Under the pieces are notes generated by a model that did no database searches, was not told the DNA's origin, and saw nothing but the letters and a program-made list of their open reading frames with translations. Made by a program: the position numbers and the translations under genes. 64,000 bases of DNA from Parvibaculum sp. (lineage in GTDB: Bacteria > Pseudomonadota > Alphaproteobacteria > Parvibaculales > Parvibaculaceae): contig JAUSMV010000012.1 of assembly GCA_030645235.1 (NCBI GenBank), positions 310,001 to 374,000 of the forward strand, written 5' to 3'. Within the stretch, counting starts at the first letter, position 1. Each line of letters starts with the position of its first letter. Of the stretch, positions 50,690 through 59,597 are shown piece by piece.

Positions 50690-50771
50690 CGTCATTGCGA
50701 AGTGCGCAGCGACGAAGCAATCCGGTCTGCCTGTGTGGCGTCTGGATTGCTTCGCTGCGCTCGCAATGACG
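50690..50771. repeat. REP-type palindrome
   Basis: Left arm CGTCATTGCGA...GAAGCAATCC (50690-50723) pairs with right arm GGATTGCTTCGCTGCG...CAATGACG (50744-50771) around a 20-base loop. This motif family (GTCATTGCGAGCGNAGCGAAGCAATCC) is a widespread bacterial intergenic repeat. It lies 9 bp after the acyl-CoA synthetase stop and may stabilise the mRNA end or terminate transcription. Confidence 0.8.
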
Positions 50772-50779
50772 GATAGAGT

Positions 50780-52396
50780 TTACGCGACGCCGAGTGTTTC
50801 TTTGGCGAAGGCGGTTACGGTTTTGTAGTCGGCTTTGCCGTTCGCCGCGCGGAAGGCGACGGCGGCACCCATGAGGATGCGCTTGGGTGTTTTGTAGCCT
50901 GCGAGCTGGCCACGCACGTGAGCGCGGAGTTCTTCTTCGTTGAACTGGGCACCCGGCGCGAGTTTGATGACGCCGGTGACGGACTGGCCCCATTTTTCAT
51001 CGGGCAGGCCGACGACAAGCGCGTCTTCGACGGCGGGATGTGTCTTGAGCGCCTCTTCGATTTCTTCGGGATAGACTTTTTCGCCTGCTGTGTTGATGCA
51101 GGCGGAACCACGACCGAGAAGTGTCAACGTGCCGTCCACTTCAACCGTGCACCAGTCGCCGGGGATCGAGTAGCGTTCGCCGCGCACGGTCTTAAAAGTC
51201 TTGGCAGATTTTTCAGGGTCTTTGTAATAGCCGACCGGAATGGGCGCACCCAAGGCGATGAAGCCCGGTTTGCCGGAACCCGGCACGACGGGTTCGTCGT
51301 TTTCATCAAACACTTTGCAGCGTTCGCCGATCTGGAATTTCGCCGTGGCGATCTCGCCGTCCTTGGTCATCAGGGATGAGCCGAGACCGACCGCTTCCGA
51401 CGCGCCGAAGCTGTCGGTCATAATCGCGTTGGGCATATATTTCAGCAGGCCGCGTTTTACTTCGGTTGACCACATGACGCCCGATGAGATGAGCGTGACG
51501 ATGGAGGAAAGGTCGTAGGTGCCTGCGGGGGCTTCTTCCAATGTGCGCAGCATGGGCTTTGCGAAAGCGTCGCCGACGATGGCGACCTGCGCCACTTTGT
51601 TCGCGTCAACCGCTTTCCAGAGTTCGTCGGGATCGAGCGAGATGCTGTCGAGTGTCACGACGCAACCGCCTGACAGGATATTGCCGTTGGCGGTCAGGAG
51701 ACCCGTGCCATGCATGAGCGGGCAGGCGGGGATCATCGGTGCGGCATTGCCGGTGAGTTTGATCGCTTCGATGAGCGCGGGCAGGGTTTCCGGCACGGGG
51801 CCGAGGCGACGCAGCGCGGAGAGCTGGGTCTCGCGCAGATCATTATGTGTCCACATCACGCCTTTGGGCATGCCTGTGGTGCCGCCTGTGTAGATGAAGA
51901 GCATGTCGTCGGGTGCGCGTTTGATGTCGAGCTGGCCGCCGTTGCCGGATGTGGCGAGGTCCTCATAGCGTTCCGCAAACGGAGCAATATCGCCGCCGTC
52001 ATTCACTTCGAGGAAGGTCTGCACCTTTGTCAGGCGCGGGCGGATTTCGGCGATGATGTCGCGGAACTCGGAGCCGAACACAACAGTCTGTGCGTCCGAA
52101 TTGTCGAAGATGTAGAAAACTTCGTCGGCCTTGTAGCGGTAGTTGACGTTGACATGGGTCAGGCGCGCTTTATAGGCGGCGGCGAGCGTCTCGACATATT
52201 CGGGACGGTTGCGCATGTAGAAGGCGATTTTGTCGCCGGGCTTTGCGCCGCGCTCGATGAGGCCGCGTGCGAGATTGTTGCTGCGTTTGGTAAATTGACC
52301 CCATGTGATCTTGCGCTTGCCATGAACGAGGGCGGGCGCGTCTTGATTCACTACGGGCGAAATGGCGTCGAGAATGTCGCCAAAGTTCCAGGCCAT
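50780..52396 (-). CDS. Acyl-CoA synthetase (AMP-forming)
   Basis: 538 residues from ATG 52396 (GGGGAGACG upstream). AMP-binding motif DMLFIYTGGTTGMPKGVMWTHND, then SFGASEAVGLGSSL, GDWCTVEVDGTLTLLGRGSACINTAGEKVYPEEIEEAL and the C-terminal lysine region (RAANGKADYKTV). It activates a carboxylic acid to its CoA ester. With the two acyl-CoA dehydrogenases downstream it suggests degradation of a fatty, branched or cyclic acid. Confidence 0.92.
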   Translation of the reverse strand: MAWNFGDILDAISPVVNQDAPALVHGKRKITWGQFTKRSNNLARGLIERGAKPGDKIAFYMRNRPEYVETLAAAYKARLTHVNVNYRYKADEVFYIFDNSDAQTVVFGSEFRDIIAEIRPRLTKVQTFLEVNDGGDIAPFAERYEDLATSGNGGQLDIKRAPDDMLFIYTGGTTGMPKGVMWTHNDLRETQLSALRRLGPVPETLPALIEAIKLTGNAAPMIPACPLMHGTGLLTANGNILSGGCVVTLDSISLDPDELWKAVDANKVAQVAIVGDAFAKPMLRTLEEAPAGTYDLSSIVTLISSGVMWSTEVKRGLLKYMPNAIMTDSFGASEAVGLGSSLMTKDGEIATAKFQIGERCKVFDENDEPVVPGSGKPGFIALGAPIPVGYYKDPEKSAKTFKTVRGERYSIPGDWCTVEVDGTLTLLGRGSACINTAGEKVYPEEIEEALKTHPAVEDALVVGLPDEKWGQSVTGVIKLAPGAQFNEEELRAHVRGQLAGYKTPKRILMGAAVAFRAANGKADYKTVTAFAKETLGVA

Positions 52397-52543
52397 GTAA
52401 CGTCTCCCCAAATGTCTTTGATCCCGCTCTTTGTGGCGGCTCAATTTCTGTGGGGGGCATCTTACAGCGAATCCTGCCGCCGTCACGCGTTGGCGACGGG
52501 CACCCTAAACTTGCTTGAATCCCCTGAATCTACTGAAGGAATG

Positions 52544-53428
52544 TCAGCATCGGCGCGATTCGATGGGGGCGGGCATGTGAATGCGGCAGGTGGCGGGGCC
52601 GGGTCCGGTGCGGGCAAAATGCGGGTCGCGGGCGAGGCGGGTTATGGCGTCGAGGAACGCGCCGTCGATGCGCACGGCGGTGTTGGCATTATAGGCGCCG
52701 TCATAGGTCTCGCCTGCGCGGGTGACGAGCGCGTTCAATTCGGTGGCGTTGACGGCGATGACGTAGCGTTTGCCGTCTCTCTCCAGCATGAGCGGGCCGC
52801 CCGACCAGCCCGGCATCATGTCGCAATCATGATTATAGGCGCGTTCATCGAAGCGGTTGATGTCGGCGTTGATTTTGCGCATCGGGCCGCAATCGGTGGA
52901 CACCATCATTGGTCCGCTCTCGCCATTGTGGCCGGCAAGAGAGAAGCGTGCGCCTGACGCACGGGCCTCATTGGCGTCGGTGCCGGAGAGCGTCAGTGTT
53001 TCGAGGGCCTGATAGCGCGCAGGTAAGGGCCGCGCGAGGAGGGCCACGGCCCAATCATCATTCCAGTTGCCGATGGGCTCGCCGGTGCCGAGCAGCGTGA
53101 AGGCAATGGGTGTGGCGTCCTGCGGGCGGCCTTGCGGCCAGAAGGCGCAAGGGGCGAGAGGTTTGTTCTGGCGGGAGAGGAACGCGTGGGCGACGGAGAT
53201 GATGATTTGACTGTCGCCGCTTCCGTTGGTTTTGATGAGGGTTGCGGTCGGGCGGCGCGTGGTGTCGTCGCAGACGATGAGGCCGACGGCGGAGAGGTTG
53301 TCGTCTGTCGCGATGAGACGCCGGTCATCGGGTCCGAAAATATTGGCGGATGCGGAAGGCGTGAGCGCGAGGCAGGCGAGCAAAGCGCCTGTCCGCATAA
53401 AAAGCGTTGCCGTCCGGTCTGACGCCAT
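52544..53428 (-). CDS. Secreted trypsin-like serine protease
   Basis: 294 residues from ATG 53428 (an internal ATG at 53398 is also possible). Signal peptide FMRTGALLACLALTPSASA. The catalytic triad is readable: His in IISVAHAFLSRQ, Asp in NDDWAVALLARPL and Ser in MPGWSGGPLMLERDGKRYVIAV. Cys residues suggest disulphides. It is exported to the periplasm or outside. Substrate unknown. It stands alone between the acyl-CoA synthetase promoter and the reductase-like gene. Confidence 0.82.
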   Translation of the reverse strand: MASDRTATLFMRTGALLACLALTPSASANIFGPDDRRLIATDDNLSAVGLIVCDDTTRRPTATLIKTNGSGDSQIIISVAHAFLSRQNKPLAPCAFWPQGRPQDATPIAFTLLGTGEPIGNWNDDWAVALLARPLPARYQALETLTLSGTDANEARASGARFSLAGHNGESGPMMVSTDCGPMRKINADINRFDERAYNHDCDMMPGWSGGPLMLERDGKRYVIAVNATELNALVTRAGETYDGAYNANTAVRIDGAFLDAITRLARDPHFARTGPGPATCRIHMPAPIESRRC

Positions 53429-53480
53429 GCACCCCCGCAGGAGAGTTCCGTTGCGGGGGTGAGTGTAGCAGAAGGAAGGC

Positions 53481-54110
53481 TTATGCGCGGCGCTTTGACA
53501 GGCGCGTGGCGATGCGGAGGCCGAGCGCCGCAAGGGCGATGGCAAAGAGTGTGATGTAGATGATGCGCGGTTCCTGCGGCTGGTCCTGCGTGAAGCGGCC
53601 AAAATAGGTGAAGGTGAAGACGAACCAGATGTCATAGAGGCCGAGCCAGTGGAGCCAGCCCCAGGCTTTGGGGCCTAATGTGCGGACCGACCAGTCGTTG
53701 GATGTCAGGGCCATCAGCAAGATCATCAGGTAAGCGCCGCCGCCGCCGATGATGGTGACGATATCCGGTGTTTCGCCGATGGTGATGTTGAACATCACAA
53801 GGGCGATGAAATGGACGCCGTGTGCGAGCGCGAAGCTGAGGCCCAGATAGCGGCGTTTGGCGCGCAGCCAGCGGGTTGCGGGCGTGGGCCACCAATAGAC
53901 GAGGCTTGAGGCGAGAAACGGCGCCAGGAAAAGCAGGAAGGCGAGCCGCGCGGTGTAGCGCGAGGCGTGGAGCCAGCCCTGATCGGTGACGCCCCATTGG
54001 CTGAGGCAGACCAGGACAATGCCGGTGCTGGCAACGGCCACGGCGATGAACAGGGGCCACGGGATGCGGCGTGAGGGGCTGGCAGAGAGGCCGGATGCTT
54101 CGAGTGTCAT
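53481..54110 (-). CDS. Ferric-reductase-like membrane protein (MsrQ/YedZ type)
   Basis: 209 residues with six predicted membrane segments. The pattern SRYTARLAFLLFLAPFLASSLVYWW, LGLSFALAHGVHFIALVMFNI with paired His, and GPKAWGWLHWLGLYDIWFVFTFTYF with another His is that of heme-binding ferric-reductase-like domains such as MsrQ. No catalytic partner MsrP is encoded nearby. It is divergent from the TetR gene across three operator-like repeats, so it is probably the regulated target. Confidence 0.8.
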   Translation of the reverse strand: MTLEASGLSASPSRRIPWPLFIAVAVASTGIVLVCLSQWGVTDQGWLHASRYTARLAFLLFLAPFLASSLVYWWPTPATRWLRAKRRYLGLSFALAHGVHFIALVMFNITIGETPDIVTIIGGGGAYLMILLMALTSNDWSVRTLGPKAWGWLHWLGLYDIWFVFTFTYFGRFTQDQPQEPRIIYITLFAIALAALGLRIATRLSKRRA

Positions 54111-54140
54111 TTGGACCTGCTTCGTTACAGGTTGGCTTTC

Positions 54141-54200
54141 ATACAGGGTGTATGAGATACAGATTGTATAAGTGAGATTCGAAAATCATACAAGCTGTAT
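54141..54200. promoter_or_regulatory. Three operator-like repeats ATACA-N3-TGTAT
   Basis: Perfect palindromes at 54141-54153 (spacer GGG), 54157-54169 (GAT) and 54188-54200 (AGC) in the 92-bp gap between the divergent tetR and reductase-like genes. The third abuts the tetR start; the first lies 31 bp upstream of the other ATG. They are strong candidates for binding by the TetR protein to control both genes. Confidence 0.8.
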
Positions 54201-54202
54201 AA

Positions 54203-54805
54203 ATGTCAGAAACGCGTGTCGCTCCGGCCAAGAAACCCTCGAAAAACCGCGAGAAGTTGCTGGCGGCGGGGCGGCGGCTGTTTGCCGAGCGGGGGTTTGC
54301 CGCGACGGGGACCGAAGACATCGTGCGCGAGGCGGGCCTCACGCGCGGTGCGCTCTATTATCAGTTCGGCGATAAGCGCGATCTGTTCCGCGCGGTGCTC
54401 GAACGGATGTTGCCGGAAATCGGGACGCGGCTGTTCAATGAGACGATGGCGACGATCAAAGCTGACCGCGAAGATTTGAAAGTGGGCGCGCAGGTGTTGC
54501 TGCGCATTTATGCGGACCCCGAAGTGCGGTTGTTGTTTCTGATCGAGGGGCCTGCTGTCTTGGGCTTTATGGATTGGAAGGTGTTGCAGGCCCCGCTGTC
54601 GAAGATTTTTCTCGATCACGCGTTACAGCATCTGGTTGATGAGGGAACGCTTGAAGCGGATCGGATGAGTGCGGTCGGTGAATTGCTCGCGGGGGCTTTG
54701 CAGCAGGCGGGGCTTGGCATTGCGGCGGCGGATGATGTCGAGGCCGCGCGGGCGCAATATGGTGCGGGGCTCGATTTGATTATTGACGGGTTGATGGGGC
54801 GGTGA
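54203..54805 (+). CDS. TetR family transcriptional regulator
   Basis: 200 residues. N-terminal HTH: REKLLAAGRRLFAERGFAATGTEDIVREAGLTRGALYYQFGDKRDLFRAV. The C-terminal ligand domain is variable and includes LFLIEGPAVLGFMDWKVLQ. It probably represses itself and the divergent reductase-like gene through the three ATACA-N3-TGTAT sites. The inducer is unknown. Confidence 0.95.
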   Translation: MSETRVAPAKKPSKNREKLLAAGRRLFAERGFAATGTEDIVREAGLTRGALYYQFGDKRDLFRAVLERMLPEIGTRLFNETMATIKADREDLKVGAQVLLRIYADPEVRLLFLIEGPAVLGFMDWKVLQAPLSKIFLDHALQHLVDEGTLEADRMSAVGELLAGALQQAGLGIAAADDVEAARAQYGAGLDLIIDGLMGR

Positions 54806-54813
54806 GGGAAACA

Positions 54814-54842
54814 AAAAGGGCGGCTCAATGAGCCGCCCTTTT
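54814..54842. terminator. Bidirectional terminator
   Basis: AAAAGGGCGGCTCA and TGAGCCGCCCTTTT form a near-perfect 14-bp hairpin with A-run on one side and T-run on the other, so it can stop transcripts from both tetR and the convergent ferritin-like gene. Confidence 0.9.
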
Positions 54843-54859
54843 GCATTCGTCGCGTGCGC

Positions 54860-55993
54860 TTATTCAGCGGCGGACATTTTGTCGAGCGAGTAGGCGCGGT
54901 CGCCCTGACCGTTGAGTTTCAGAAGGTATTTGATGCCTTCTTCGGCAATGTCGTCGCCGACCATGCGGTCGCCTTCGAGGTGCAATTCGCGCATGTCGAT
55001 AAAGGCGGCGTAGTTGCCGGAGGTGCGGCTGGTGATGATGCCCGCTTTCAGGAGGGTTTTAATCAGCACACGGAAAATGTTGGTTGATTCCTGCATCTCC
55101 TGACGGATGTTCGCGTCTGTCAGGGCTTCCATGAAGGCACCCTGCACCCATTGCCATTCGAGGCCGACAGCGGCGTAGATGTGTTTCTTCTGTTCAGGCG
55201 AGCCGAGATTGTAGAGCAGCACTTCAAAAATGTGCCAGGCCCAGTCTTCAATCGCGTCGCGTTCAGCAGGATTGATCTTGGGGATCGTGCGGTCTGCCCA
55301 GATCTTGCCGAATTTGTGATGGAAGGCTTCGTCCGTCATCACGAGCTGCATGAGCTGCACCATCAGCGGGTCGCGGCTGGCTTTGTAGAAGGTCGCGAAA
55401 GCCCCCATGGCGAGACCTTCGACGAGCATCTGCATGCCGACGATTTTTTTCCAGACGAGCGGCGTGTTCACAAGCTCGGTGAGTGTGTCGCCGAGGGCCG
55501 GACCGACAGCGACGGGTTTACCCCAACGCGCCTGAATGTAGCGCGAGAAACCGGCAACGTGGCGGGCCTCTTCGCGCGTCTGGTTGGCCGCATATTCCTG
55601 TGCGCCCGGATCTTTCAGGATGTGGCAGAGCGATGCGGAGAGCGCCAATGCGCCGGCCTCGCCGTGGAGGATCGAGGAGAGACCCCACTGCGTGTCGAGA
55701 TTGACGAGTTTGATTTTCTGCTTTTCGTTGAGCTTGTCGCCGACGGCGGTTTTCAGATCGCCGTTGAGCGCCGGGTCGATCAGATATTCGTTCTCCATGT
55801 CGAAGGGTTTGGAGAAGTCGATATATTTGCTGTCGAGCGGATCCCAGAAATGGTCATGCGTGGCGGAGATGATCTTGTCGAAGGCGGTGGAACGGTTGTT
55901 GTAGCGTTCGACCTGCATCATCGCGGGAAAGTCATCCGGCGCGACGGCTTCGTAAGCTGCATCGGTGGTGATGTTGGTGGTGATATTCGACAT
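54860..55993 (-). CDS. Ferritin-like diiron protein
   Basis: 377 residues from ATG 55993, chosen for the GGGAGGAG site 4 bases upstream rather than the earlier in-frame ATG at 56038. Helical ligand motifs LHGEAGALAL, REEARHVAGF, EGLAMGAFATF and TDEAFHHKFGKIWADR supply the Glu and His residues of a diiron centre in a four-helix bundle. It resembles the ferritin-like oxygenase/AurF-type superfamily, but the exact family and substrate are not clear. It is convergent with tetR. Confidence 0.8.
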   Translation of the reverse strand: MSNITTNITTDAAYEAVAPDDFPAMMQVERYNNRSTAFDKIISATHDHFWDPLDSKYIDFSKPFDMENEYLIDPALNGDLKTAVGDKLNEKQKIKLVNLDTQWGLSSILHGEAGALALSASLCHILKDPGAQEYAANQTREEARHVAGFSRYIQARWGKPVAVGPALGDTLTELVNTPLVWKKIVGMQMLVEGLAMGAFATFYKASRDPLMVQLMQLVMTDEAFHHKFGKIWADRTIPKINPAERDAIEDWAWHIFEVLLYNLGSPEQKKHIYAAVGLEWQWVQGAFMEALTDANIRQEMQESTNIFRVLIKTLLKAGIITSRTSGNYAAFIDMRELHLEGDRMVGDDIAEEGIKYLLKLNGQGDRAYSLDKMSAAE

Positions 55994-56184
55994 GTCTCCT
56001 CCCAGAGCCTGTTCGAGTGCCTCTTCGGAATTGGACATAGGAAAGAGCCTGAGCCAATCCAATGCCAAAACCTTAAGCCCGGCATGGGAAAGGCGCAAAG
56101 CAAAAATGACGCTCGTGTCATTTTTGTTAGGGTGCGTTGCGGTGCGAAAATGCTAGGCTTGGTTCCAAAACAGGGGGGATTTCA

Positions 56185-57003
56185 ATGATAAAGACCGGCT
56201 TCAGCGACACACCGCACGGACGATTGGCCTGGGTTGATTCAGGTGGTGAGGGACCCGTGGTGTTGCTGATCCACGGCAATTCGTCGTGCAAGGAAATTTT
56301 CGGTCGTCAGCTGGTGAGCGAGTTGGGACTCAACTATCGCATGATCGCGTTTGATCTGCCGGGGCATGGCGCGAGTTCCAATGCGCCTGAGCCGCAGCTC
56401 ACCTATTCAATCCATGGTTTCGCGGATGCGGCGATTGCGCTGCTTGATGATTTGAAAATCAGTGAAGCCGTGATTGTCGGCTGGTCGCTTGGCGGGCACG
56501 CTGCACTCGAAATGCTGGGTCGCTGGCCGGGCACGGTGGCGGCATGGATCACGGGTACGCCGCCTGCGGGACCTGCTGATATGGGTGATGCGTTTTTACC
56601 GTCCGAACATATGGGCCTCACGTTTAAAGACACGTTCACGGAGGATGAAGCGCGCATCTATGCTCAGGAGACCGTGGGCGAAGGCGTTGAGTTGTTGGCA
56701 TGGATGACGGCCGCAGCGTTGCGTGCCGACGGACGCTTCCGCCCGCTGATGCTGCAATCGGTGGCCGAAGGGCACGACATGGACGGACGCGCGATTGCGG
56801 GCAGTGCCAAAAAACCGTTGGCTGTTGTGTCAGGCGCGCACGAGCCTTTTGTGAATAATGATTTTTTGAAGGCTGTCACTTACGCCAATCTTTGGGATGG
56901 CAAAGTGCATATTCTCGAAGGTCTTGCGCATATGCCTTTTTGGGAAGACCCCGCGCGGATCAATCCCATGCTCGGTCGCTTTTTGGATGACGTGACGGGC
57001 TAG
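56185..57003 (+). CDS. Alpha/beta hydrolase
   Basis: 272 residues from ATG 56185, with a GGGGGG run 6 bases upstream. Oxyanion strand VLLIHGNSSCKEIFGRQL, nucleophile elbow VGWSLGGHAALEM and C-terminal His in EGLAHMPFWEDP make the standard triad (Asp/Glu around GAHEPFVN). Likely an esterase or C-C/C-Cl hydrolase; substrate unknown. It runs towards the receiver gene and overlaps its end by 4 bp. Confidence 0.9.
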   Translation: MIKTGFSDTPHGRLAWVDSGGEGPVVLLIHGNSSCKEIFGRQLVSELGLNYRMIAFDLPGHGASSNAPEPQLTYSIHGFADAAIALLDDLKISEAVIVGWSLGGHAALEMLGRWPGTVAAWITGTPPAGPADMGDAFLPSEHMGLTFKDTFTEDEARIYAQETVGEGVELLAWMTAAALRADGRFRPLMLQSVAEGHDMDGRAIAGSAKKPLAVVSGAHEPFVNNDFLKAVTYANLWDGKVHILEGLAHMPFWEDPARINPMLGRFLDDVTG

Positions 57004-57545
57004 TGCGGCTTGCCTGTTTGAAGAAATTGGGGAGTCTCAACAATTTCCGTTTGGATGACCGCTTGATGTGGTACGAGGCGGCGGCGCGGCGAGGGGCCGC
57101 GATAAGTCGCTGTCTCGACGAGATGCAGCGGCGTTGAGATCGCTGCCAGCACGCGCTCATAGAGCAGTTGCGGTGTTACGGGTTTGACGATGTAGTCGTT
57201 GACGCCTTCGTCGCGTGCCCATTCGACAATGTCGGCGTCGCCATGGCCAGATAGCATGACAACCGGGACGTCAGAGCCGTTATGCTCGCGCATAGAGCGG
57301 ATGGCGCGTGTCATCGCATAGCCTGTCATGGGCTGCATCATGCCGTCGGTGATGATGAGATCAGGCGCGCGGGATGCAAAGAGGGCAACGCCTTCATCGC
57401 CATTGGTGGCACAGATGATTTCGCCGATGCCCATAGCGGTGAGCAAGGTGGTCAGGAGATTGCGCATGGTGGCGCTGTCCTCGACGACGAGGATTTTCAG
57501 GTTTGCCAACAGGGCTAAGTTGACTGTCCCTGAGTTTGTCTCCAT
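57000..57545 (-). CDS. CheY-like response regulator with C-terminal tail
   Basis: 181 residues. Receiver at 15-140: KILVVEDSATMRNLL (acidic pair ED), phospho-Asp in DLIITDGMM, Ser in VVMLSGHGD, Lys in DYIVKPVTP. A 40-residue tail (RGPSPRRRLVPHQAVIQTEIVET) has no known domain. Third gene of a receiver-Hpt-receiver operon; its start overlaps the Hpt stop by one base. No kinase gene nearby. Confidence 0.92.
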   Translation of the reverse strand: METNSGTVNLALLANLKILVVEDSATMRNLLTTLLTAMGIGEIICATNGDEGVALFASRAPDLIITDGMMQPMTGYAMTRAIRSMREHNGSDVPVVMLSGHGDADIVEWARDEGVNDYIVKPVTPQLLYERVLAAISTPLHLVETATYRGPSPRRRLVPHQAVIQTEIVETPQFLQTGKPH

Positions 57546-58078
57546 CAGGCTTGCTTCTTGAGGCCTGTGAGGCCGGAGGCGGCAGCTTTGTCGATCAGTT
57601 GTTCAAGCGAATAGAGCGTCGCGTCGGCGAGGCGGTCGTCGGGCTTGTTCTGTTCCAGTGCGTCGCGCATGGCTTCGACATGGAAGCGGATAATGGTTTG
57701 GTCCAGGAAATCATATTTTTCCATGTAGCTGCAGAGCGATTTGGCAAATTTGCCGACGATGGGGTGGCCGAATGTACCGGCAAGGCCACGCATGTCATGA
57801 ATGAGTTCGTAGAATTTTCCGCGTGCCACGGGCCCGCCGTTGCAGGCGTCCTGAATCATGGGTAGCAGTTCATGGATCTGGCGACCAAGCGTATCGACAT
57901 ATTGGCGGCTCAGAACTTTGATTGTTTCCTGCATCTGATCGAGCACGCGCGGATCGAGCCGCACGGGCGCGCTGTAGGAGGAGCCAAGCTTGCGTTCTGC
58001 GATTGAGGGCAGACGGACGAAGCGGGCGGAAACGTCTTGCTGATCCTGTGTGTCCATGCCTGGGGGGTTCATGATCAT
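57545..58078 (-). CDS. Hpt-domain-like phosphotransfer protein
   Basis: 177 residues, helical. The candidate phospho-His lies in FYELIHDMRGLAGTFGHPIVGKFAKSLCSYME, which fits the Hpt pattern H-x-x-(K/R)-G-x4-G. The N-terminal 60 residues are variable. It sits between two receiver genes (3 bp and -1 bp gaps), suggesting it passes phosphate between them. Alternative ATGs at 58072 and 58057 are possible. Confidence 0.78.
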   Translation of the reverse strand: MIMNPPGMDTQDQQDVSARFVRLPSIAERKLGSSYSAPVRLDPRVLDQMQETIKVLSRQYVDTLGRQIHELLPMIQDACNGGPVARGKFYELIHDMRGLAGTFGHPIVGKFAKSLCSYMEKYDFLDQTIIRFHVEAMRDALEQNKPDDRLADATLYSLEQLIDKAAASGLTGLKKQA

Positions 58079-58081
58079 ACC

Positions 58082-58531
58082 TCAGAGAAAGGTGACGGCG
58101 GAAGTCGGCGCGCTCGCGACGATGGCGGCTTCCTGTCGGCGGTTTACGACGGCGATGAGGCGCTCATACAGCGTGCGGGGCACCAGCGGTTTTCTCACAA
58201 ATTCGGTGATGCCGACTTCGCGGGCACGTTCGATCGCTGAGACTTCAGTGTGCGCCGAGATCATGATGATGGGGACGCGGCCAAAGGAGGCGGGATCGTT
58301 CTCGCGCAGACGCTTGGCGAGCGCGAAACCATCGGTCGGTGCCATGGCCGCATCTGTGATGACGACATCAGGACTGTGCAAAATGTATTTTGCCCATGCG
58401 TCCTCGCCGTCATTGGCGAGCACGACCTCGCCGACACCAAGTGCACGCAGCAATCCGAGCATGAGATGGCGCATGTGGCTGCTGTCATCGACAACGAGCA
58501 CTGTCAGCGTTTCAAATACATTACGAGCCAT
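58082..58531 (-). CDS. CheY-like response regulator
   Basis: 149 residues from ATG 58531 (GGGGGGATT upstream). TVLVVDDSSHMRHLML, phospho-Asp in DVVITDAAM, IIMISAHTE and FVRKPLVPRTLYERL make a complete receiver. A short hydrophobic tail follows. It shares a C-terminal RTLYERLIA/QLLYERVLA segment with the 57000 product, so the two are probably duplicates. First gene of the operon. Confidence 0.92.
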   Translation of the reverse strand: MARNVFETLTVLVVDDSSHMRHLMLGLLRALGVGEVVLANDGEDAWAKYILHSPDVVITDAAMAPTDGFALAKRLRENDPASFGRVPIIMISAHTEVSAIERAREVGITEFVRKPLVPRTLYERLIAVVNRRQEAAIVASAPTSAVTFL

Positions 58532-58708
58532 GGAATCCCCCCATGTTCTCTCTTTCGAAAGATCACCCTGATGTTGCACAGGGTGAGAGAGTGACCCAAC
58601 CGCCCCACGCGATTGAATGGCTCTCATTAAGGGAACGATAGGCGAGAGGTCTTAACAGGGCGTGGAGAAGACTGTGGCCGGATGATTTCTTGTGATGTTT
58701 TTTCAGGT

Positions 58709-59557
58709 TTATGCGGTCGCCTGCACAATCCATGTGGCACCTGCGAGCGAGACGCCCTGCGGAGTTAAGAATTTTGCAAGCTCTGCGGCCACGACATCGG
58801 AGACGCGTTTTTTTGTGGCGTCATCATGTTCAGCGAGAAGGCGCGCGAGCGGACCAATCTGCATGGCCTGATCCAATGCTTCTTCGACGCTGCGGCCAAG
58901 GATGACGGGGGTGTCGTAAGGTGTGAATGAAACATTGTTGAAGCCGGCATCGGATAAGATGCCGGTGACGCGGTTCTGGTCGGCGAAGGCGAAGGGGCCG
59001 GGTGCGAAAGGGTCGCCTTTCGGTTGTGGCGGCAGAAGAGGAAGGGCGGCGCGTGTCGGTGCGGCGAGCCATGAATTTTCCGGCATGCTGCGCCAGCAAA
59101 CGAATGTCAGACGACCTGTCGGCTTCAAGGCGCGGCGCAGATTTTTGAAGGCACCCACCGGATCGTCAAAGAACATGACGCCAAAGCGTGAGATGAGATG
59201 ATCGAAAGGGTCGGCGCTGTAATCACGGGCGGAGGCATCGGCGACATCGAATGTGGCATGTGAGCCGAGAGCGGTGGCTCGCTCGCGTGCGCGGCCTGTC
59301 ATGGGAGCGGACAGGTCGATGCCATGGGCGCGACCTTGAGTGCCGACGAGTTTTGCGGCTTCGAGCGTGGTGATGCCACAGCCGCAACCTATGTCGAGGG
59401 TCTTGTCGCTATGTGAAAGATTGGCAGCGCTGAACAGGGCGACGGCAAACGGCGCGAGCATGGTGTCGAGCCGGTCCTGATAGCGAACCCATTTGACGCC
59501 TGTTGCGCCGTTCCATGCTTCGGATTGTTCGGCATTGGCAGTTTTTTGCTCGCTCAT
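58709..59557 (-). CDS. Class I SAM-dependent methyltransferase
   Basis: 282 residues. Motif I KTLDIGCGCGITTLEAAKLVG, AHGIDLSAPMTGRARERA, then DPFDHLISRFGVMFFDDPVGAFKNLRRALKPTGRLTFVCWR. Resembles the UbiE-like group with a C-terminal 100 residues that may contact substrate (VTGILSDAGFNNVSFTPYDTP). Substrate unknown. It lies 40 bp downstream of the flagellin-like gene. Confidence 0.88.
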   Translation of the reverse strand: MSEQKTANAEQSEAWNGATGVKWVRYQDRLDTMLAPFAVALFSAANLSHSDKTLDIGCGCGITTLEAAKLVGTQGRAHGIDLSAPMTGRARERATALGSHATFDVADASARDYSADPFDHLISRFGVMFFDDPVGAFKNLRRALKPTGRLTFVCWRSMPENSWLAAPTRAALPLLPPQPKGDPFAPGPFAFADQNRVTGILSDAGFNNVSFTPYDTPVILGRSVEEALDQAMQIGPLARLLAEHDDATKKRVSDVVAAELAKFLTPQGVSLAGATWIVQATA

Positions 59558-59597
59558 TTGGCTCTCCCCCGTTTGTCAGGAGAAGATGGGCGTTTGT

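Noticed and set aside
51710-52957. Open frame of 415 codons antisense to the acyl-CoA synthetase and protease
   Set aside because: It spans two unrelated genes and their gap and has no family motif; a mirror of GC-rich coding sequence.
55151-56188. Open frame of 345 codons antisense to the ferritin-like gene
   Set aside because: The minus-strand frame shows clear diiron motifs and a strong ribosome-binding site; the antisense product has no coherent pattern.
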